Assembly (NCBI GenBank): GCA_929200335.1
Contig: CAKMZG010000009.1
Coordinates: 3,517 to 23,397 of the forward strand
Reading direction: 5' to 3'
Origin: an uncultured Alphaproteobacteria bacterium
GTDB lineage: Bacteria; Pseudomonadota; Alphaproteobacteria; Rhizobiales; Rhizobiaceae
DNA: 19,881 bases
Both the position numbers and the translations under genes were made by a program. Positions 15,229-19,881 of the stretch are shown in pieces. Every line of letters begins with the position of its first letter. Position 1 is the stretch's first letter. The notes beneath the pieces are model-generated. The model saw only the letters and a program-made list of their open reading frames with translations. It was not told the DNA's origin and ran no database searches.

Positions 15229-17235
15229 ATGCCGTCATCAAATGGCTTGCCATCAAATGGTCAGACAAATAACAAGTCTTTAAAGGCTAATCTAGATACA
15301 TTTCCTAAATATCTCGTGGAAAATTCAAAGCGATTTACAAACCGCCCTGCCATGCGATTAAAAGAACTTGGCATTTGGCACTCTTGGACTTGGGCTGAAA
15401 TGAAGCATGAAATTATGCGCTTTTCATACGGCCTTAAGACCTTAGACTTCACCCAAAATGATAAAATTGCCATCGTCGGCTCAAACCGTCCCCGCCTTTA
15501 TTGGACATTTTGCGCGACCCAAGCCATAGGCGGTGTGCCAATACCCGTCTATGCTGATGCTGTGGCAGAAGAGCTTGTCTATGTTTTAGAACACGCAGAA
15601 GCCAGCATAGCAGTTTGCCAAGATCAGGAGCAGGTAGATAAGCTGCTTTCAATTGCTGATAAACTGCCTAAATTAAAAACCATTATCTATGATGAAACCC
15701 GCGGGATGCGCGATTATGATCACGCACATCTGCATAGTTTTAGCGATGTGCAGCTAAAAGGCGATGAGATATTAGAAAAAATTGGCGAACAACCTTGGCT
15801 AGATACTATTGCGCTTGGCAAAGCTGAAGATTTAGCAGTATTGCTTTATACTTCTGGGACAACGGGCAAGCCAAAAGGCGTGATGTTATCTCACAATAAT
15901 TTACTGTTATCTTCCATCAATGCCAATCACTTTGATAATCTCAATGAGGGCGAGTCTATCATCGCCTATTTGCCACTGGCTTGGATTGGCGATCATGTTT
16001 TTTCTTATGGGCAATCTTATACAGCAGGCTATTGTGTGTGCTGCCCTGAATCAGCTGAAACTGTTGCTGACAATCGCCGCGAAATCGCACCGTCATATTT
16101 TTTCGCGCCACCCCGCGTTTTTGAAGGCATGCTTACTGATATTATGGTGAAGATGGAAGATGCCAGCGCCTTTAAGCAAAAAATGTTTAAATATTTTTTG
16201 GGCGTTGCAGAGCGTTTTGGCGAGAAAATTTTAAATAAGCAAAGCGTTTCTTTATCGGGACGTTTTTTATATACACTGGGCAATTTTTTCATCTATGGGC
16301 CTTTGAAAAATCGCATGGGGTTAACCCGCGTGAAAGTAGGCTATACAGCAGGTGAAGCCATAGGCCCTGAAATTTTTAAATTTTTTCGCTCCCTCGGCAT
16401 CAATCTAAAACAACTCTATGGGCAAACAGAGGCGACCGTATTTATCACAGCACAGCCTGATGGAGAAATTCATGCCGAAACCGTTGGTAAAGCCAGCCCA
16501 GATGTAGAGATCAAAATAGCTGATGATGGCGAAGTGCTATATCGCTCTCCAGGAGTTTTTATTGGTTATTATAAAAATGACGAAGCTACTCGTGAGACCA
16601 AAGATGACGAGGGTTGGGTAAAAACTGGCGATGCGGGGTTCTTTGATGATGAAGGGCATTTACGCATTATCGATCGGGCTAAAGATGTGGGAAAACTAAA
16701 AGATGGCAGCCTATTCCCACCCAAATATGTCGAGAATAAACTCAAGTTCTTCCAAAATATTAAAGAGGCTGTCACCTTTGGCCATGAGCGCGACCATGTG
16801 GGGGCTTTTATTAATATTGACCTCACAGCCGTTGCCAATTGGGCAGAACGCAACAACATAGCCTATGCCTCCTATCAAGAATTGGCTGGCCATCCAAAGC
16901 TCTATGAAATTATTCAAGGTCATGTGGATGAGGTCAACCAAACACTTTCCAAAGAAGACCGCATGGGCGGCGCTCAAATCAAACGCTTTTTAATTTTGCA
17001 CAAAGAATTAGATGCCGATGATGGGGAGCTAACCCGCACCCAAAAAGTACGCAGAACTTTCATTGCTGATCGCTATGCCCCCTTGATTGAAGCGCTCTAT
17101 GATGGCTCAAAAGAAAAATTTATTGAAACCGAGGTAACCTTTGAAGATGGTCGCAAGGGCAAGCTCTCCGCCACCGTAGAAATTCGCGATATGAAACTCT
17201 ATCCAGTTGAAAGCAATAAAGAGGCGACTGAATAA
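15229..17235 (+). CDS. AMP-forming long-chain-type acyl-CoA synthetase
   Basis: This 668-residue enzyme should activate a carboxylic acid to its CoA thioester using ATP. The adenylation motifs are clear: YTSGTTGKPKG at 207-217, YGQTEA at 397-402, TGD at 466-468, RIIDRAKD soon after, and the C-terminal catalytic Lys606 in LTRTQKVRR. The layout and the ending KLSATVEIRDMKLYPV fit the long-chain (FadD15-like) group. GGGAGG at 15211-15216 lies 12 bases before ATG 15229, a rather long spacing. Its stop overlaps the livG start as TAATG, so uptake and activation are coupled in one operon. Similar synthetase-ABC importer operons are common in proteobacteria, but the substrate (fatty, aromatic or branched acid) cannot be read from sequence. 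Confidence 0.9.
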   Translation: MPSSNGLPSNGQTNNKSLKANLDTFPKYLVENSKRFTNRPAMRLKELGIWHSWTWAEMKHEIMRFSYGLKTLDFTQNDKIAIVGSNRPRLYWTFCATQAIGGVPIPVYADAVAEELVYVLEHAEASIAVCQDQEQVDKLLSIADKLPKLKTIIYDETRGMRDYDHAHLHSFSDVQLKGDEILEKIGEQPWLDTIALGKAEDLAVLLYTSGTTGKPKGVMLSHNNLLLSSINANHFDNLNEGESIIAYLPLAWIGDHVFSYGQSYTAGYCVCCPESAETVADNRREIAPSYFFAPPRVFEGMLTDIMVKMEDASAFKQKMFKYFLGVAERFGEKILNKQSVSLSGRFLYTLGNFFIYGPLKNRMGLTRVKVGYTAGEAIGPEIFKFFRSLGINLKQLYGQTEATVFITAQPDGEIHAETVGKASPDVEIKIADDGEVLYRSPGVFIGYYKNDEATRETKDDEGWVKTGDAGFFDDEGHLRIIDRAKDVGKLKDGSLFPPKYVENKLKFFQNIKEAVTFGHERDHVGAFINIDLTAVANWAERNNIAYASYQELAGHPKLYEIIQGHVDEVNQTLSKEDRMGGAQIKRFLILHKELDADDGELTRTQKVRRTFIADRYAPLIEALYDGSKEKFIETEVTFEDGRKGKLSATVEIRDMKLYPVESNKEATE

Positions 17236-18011
17236 TGAGTGAAAAAGAAACACTTTTAAAAATTGATAATGTCTCCCTCTCCTTTGGTGGGGTGAAGGCC
17301 ATTACGGATATTTCTTTTGATATTCAAAAAGGTGAAATTAGAGCCATCATTGGCCCCAATGGCGCGGGTAAAACCTCAATGCTTAATGTGATCAATGGAT
17401 TTTATCATCCCCAAAAAGGCACCATTACCTTTAGGGGTGAAAAGCGCAAAAAAATGCGCCCCTATGAGGCTGCAGCTTCTGGCATCGCCCGCACCTTTCA
17501 AAATGTTGCTCTATTTAAAGGCATGTCCACCCTTGATAACATCATGTCGGGTCGCTCATTAAAAATGAACAAGGGCTTTTTATGGCAAATGTTTTATTAT
17601 GGCCCTGCTCGCGATGAAGAAATAGAGCAACGTAAGAAGGTGGAAGAGATCATCGATTTTTTAGAGATCGCCCACATTAGACGCCAACCCGTGGGCAAAT
17701 TATCTTATGGCCTACAAAAGCGCGTTGAGCTTGGCCGCGCGCTCGCTATGGAACCTGATTTACTCTTACTAGATGAGCCAATGGCAGGTATGAACCTAGA
17801 AGAAAAAGAGGATATGAGCCGCTTTATCCTAGATGTGAATGCTCAATTTGGCACAACCATCGCGCTGATTGAGCATGATATGGGCGTGGTGATGGACCTT
17901 GCTGATCGGGTTGTTGTTCTAGATTATGGCAAAAAAATCGGCGATGGTCTGCCTGAAGAAGTGCAAAAAAATCAAGATGTCATTGATGCTTATTTAGGAG
18001 TGCCCCACTAA
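17235..18011 (+). CDS. livG: Branched-chain-amino-acid-type ABC transporter ATPase, LivG
   Basis: This 258-residue ATPase powers import through the LivH/LivM pore. Walker A lies at 40-48 (GPNGAGKTS), the signature at 156-165 (LSYGLQKRVE), Walker B with the catalytic Glu at 176-181 (LLLLDE), and the switch His214 in IEHDMGVV. The ending ending in VIDAYLGVPH is typical of LivG. The protein is cytoplasmic and attached to the membrane. It is joined to the synthetase gene and to livH by TAATG overlaps. The C-terminal 'IDAYLG' and the AFxxMSxxDN region (here LFKGMSTLDN) separate it from LivF. The natural substrate may not be an amino acid. Confidence 0.95.
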   Translation: MSEKETLLKIDNVSLSFGGVKAITDISFDIQKGEIRAIIGPNGAGKTSMLNVINGFYHPQKGTITFRGEKRKKMRPYEAAASGIARTFQNVALFKGMSTLDNIMSGRSLKMNKGFLWQMFYYGPARDEEIEQRKKVEEIIDFLEIAHIRRQPVGKLSYGLQKRVELGRALAMEPDLLLLDEPMAGMNLEEKEDMSRFILDVNAQFGTTIALIEHDMGVVMDLADRVVVLDYGKKIGDGLPEEVQKNQDVIDAYLGVPH

Positions 18012-18870
18012 TGGATTTACTCAACTCTATATTCATCGCCCCCTTTGCTGACATGTTTTCAGCGCCAGATTTTTTATTGCAAGTCCTTTGGGAGGGCTTT
18101 GTATCAGGCGTGCTTTATGCCCTCATCGCGCTAGGGTTTGTTTTAATCTATAAAGCCTCGGGCGTGTTTAATTTTGCCCAAGGCATCATGGTGGTATTTG
18201 CAGCCCTGGTGCTTGTGGGGCTTTATGAATTGGGAATGCCAGCATGGATTGCGCTAATTCTCACCATTGGAGTAATGGCACTATTGGCCATATCAATTGA
18301 GCGCGTGGTGTTGCGTCATATGGTGGGGCAGCATGATGCCATATTATTAATGGCAACCATTGGCTTGACCTTATTTTTAAAAGGTACGGGTGAGCTGATC
18401 TTTGGTGGCGAACCAAAACGCATGATCACTGAAGAACTAGGACTTTCAACAGGCTCATGGGATATTGAAGTGTTTGATGGCATTGTTATCTTTCAACATA
18501 TTGATGTGGCCGCAGCGGTCATTGCTATTATTATGGTGATTTGTCTTGGCATTTTCTTTTCAAAAACTCGCATTGGTCGTGCATTACGTGCGGTTGCAGA
18601 TGATCACCAAGCGGCCTTATCTGTTGGCATTTCACTTAATCAAATCTGGGCAATCGTATGGTTTGCGTCGGGCATTGTTGCCCTTGTAACAGGCATCATG
18701 TGGGGGGCGAGATCGGACGTATCTTTTGCCTTAGAAATCATTGCTCTGAAAGCCTTAGCTGTTCTAATCCTAGGGGGGTTCAGGCGTGGTTTGCCTATGT
18801 TCTTGCGTTGATTTTCTTGCTGTTCAAACCGCAAGGCCTCTTTGGCGAAAAAATAATTGAGCGGGTATAG
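18011..18870 (+). pseudogene. livH: LivH permease, disrupted by a deletion and frameshift near the C-terminus
   Basis: ATG 18011, with AGGAG 10 bases upstream, opens a LivH permease that reads normally for about 255 residues: KASGVFNFAQG near 50, KTRIGRALRAVADDHQAALS near 190, and LKALAVLILGG at about 246-256. After the G run at 18773-18778 the frame continues for ten wrong residues to a TGA at 18809-18811. The proper family ending (VQAWFAYVLALIFLLFKPQG, then LFGEKIIERV) is present in the -1 frame from 18778 to TAG 18868-18870. About 30 residues normally found between ILGG and this ending (the SIPGAIVGG-type helix region) are absent. The gene is therefore broken by a deletion that also shifts frame, or the assembly is wrong here. 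The synthetase, livG and livM around it look intact. Confidence 0.85.
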
Positions 18871-18881
18871 GGAGACGCACA

Positions 18882-19881
18882 ATGTTCTATCGAGAATCCG
18901 GTCAATTTAAAACCAGCTATAAAGCAGATCAGGCAATCTTCCCTATTTTGCAAGACCGCATCGGCCTTGGCATCATCTTAGCCATTGCCTTTGTAGCCAT
19001 TCCATTTTTTGCCAATGAATTCTTCTTAAGCTCAATCATGATCCCCTTTTTAATATTCTCCCTAGCCGCAGTAGGCTTGAATATTTTAACAGGCTATGCA
19101 GGGCAGCTCTCCCTTGGTACAGGGGCTTTCATGGGAGTAGGCGCTTATGCTTGTTATAAGCTCAACACCTATTTTCCTGACATTAACATTTTGATTTTGA
19201 TCCTATCATCGGGCTTTTTTTCAGCGCTTATTGGCATGTTTTTTGGCCTACCAAGTCTGCGCATTAAAGGGCTATATCTAGCAATCACAACATTAGCAGC
19301 GCAATTCTTTTTAGACTGCTGCTTCATTCGCGTACCTTGGCTATATAATTACAATGACTCAGGCGCGATTGACTCCCCCGCTAAAACCCTATTTGGCTAT
19401 ACCATAACAAGCGCCAGCGCCCTGCCTGTAACACGTTATCTGGTGGTACTAACCATTGTGGTTATCATGACATGGATTGCCAGCAATATCATAAGAGGAC
19501 GCTTTGGGCGCTCTTGGATGATGATTAGAGACATGGATATTGCAGCCGAACTAATGGGCATCCGCCCACTGCGCGCAAAACTATCAGCCTTTGCTTTTTC
19601 ATCTTATTATTGCGGTGTAGCGGGCGCTATGATGGTCTATTTCTGGTTGGGTTCTGCGGAAGCAGAGGCTTTTGATATCAACCTCTCATTCCGCATCTTA
19701 TTCATGGTGATCATTGGCGGCATGGGATCTTTGATTGGCTGTTTTATGGGTGCTGCATTCATATGGGTATTACCCATTTTAATCCGCACCATCCCACCCT
19801 CATTTGGCATGAATATTGGCGCTTCAACGGTGGAACATTTAACCTTCATCATTATTGGCGCATTGATAATATTTTTCCTAA
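18882..19881 (+). CDS. livM: Branched-chain-amino-acid-type ABC permease, LivM (partial, runs off right edge)
   Basis: ATG 18882, with GGAG 7 bases upstream, starts an open frame of 333 codons to the window edge. Several membrane segments are visible, along with the LivM hallmarks LNILTGYAGQLSLGTGAFMG at about residues 65-85, LRIKGLYLAITTLAAQFF at about 127-145, and the transporter coupling loop RDMDIAAELMGIRPLRAKLS near 211-230. It forms the import pore together with LivH. The C-terminus and the expected binding protein and LivF genes would lie beyond the window. It begins 11 bases after the remnant livH ending. Confidence 0.93.
   Translation, partial: MFYRESGQFKTSYKADQAIFPILQDRIGLGIILAIAFVAIPFFANEFFLSSIMIPFLIFSLAAVGLNILTGYAGQLSLGTGAFMGVGAYACYKLNTYFPDINILILILSSGFFSALIGMFFGLPSLRIKGLYLAITTLAAQFFLDCCFIRVPWLYNYNDSGAIDSPAKTLFGYTITSASALPVTRYLVVLTIVVIMTWIASNIIRGRFGRSWMMIRDMDIAAELMGIRPLRAKLSAFAFSSYYCGVAGAMMVYFWLGSAEAEAFDINLSFRILFMVIIGGMGSLIGCFMGAAFIWVLPILIRTIPPSFGMNIGASTVEHLTFIIIGALIIFFL

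Noticed and set aside
18770..18811. Programmed -1 frameshifting at the G6 tract of livH
   Set aside because: A single-codon slip on GGG is possible, but about 30 conserved residues are also missing, which slipping cannot explain. A deletion fits better.

Overview
The window is about 19.9 kb of AT-rich DNA (roughly 40-44% GC by eye) from a Gram-negative bacterium, most likely an alphaproteobacterium. That view rests on the protein families and their sequence style: the split Mrp-like antiporter cluster, an acyl-CoA synthetase joined to a LivGHM transporter, and a GT2 transferase with a T2SS-E-like N-terminal region. I cannot place it below class with confidence. Genes are densely packed, with TAATG and ATGA overlaps. 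I see no rRNA, tRNA, insertion sequence or CRISPR array.

Layout. (1) Positions 1-711, minus strand: the N-terminal 237 codons of a periplasmic amino-acid-type solute-binding protein that runs off the left edge. (2) 712-1032: a divergent intergenic region with three small palindromes and a two-part hairpin. (3) 1033-3111: a membrane-bound processive GT2 glycosyltransferase. (4) 3196-11063: a ten-gene cluster for an Mrp/Mnh-type cation/proton antiporter, in the order E-F-G-(MbhD+MbhE)-B-C-D-D'-small membrane protein-D''. It has no full-length MrpA, but it has three large NuoL/M/N-like channel subunits. (5) 11097-13619: msrB and an oligopeptidase B gene, in line with the antiporter genes and possibly co-transcribed. 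(6) 13625-15036, minus strand: a cytochrome c' gene followed by a membrane-anchored diheme cytochrome c gene, convergent with the peptidase gene. (7) 15229-19881: an AMP-forming acyl-CoA synthetase, then livG, livH and livM (cut by the right edge), forming a branched-chain-amino-acid-type ABC importer operon.

How they work together. The antiporter subunits should assemble into one large inner-membrane complex exchanging cations for protons. The order of its first genes matches the antiporter half of archaeal Mbh hydrogenases, and its count of three large subunits matches complex I, but no redox subunit is encoded here. The synthetase and ABC transporter suggest uptake of a carboxylic acid or amino acid followed by CoA activation.

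The clearest anomaly is livH. Its normal C-terminus is present but one frame away, and about 30 conserved residues are missing at the junction, which lies on a run of six G. This looks like a frameshifting deletion, or an assembly error, in an otherwise intact operon.
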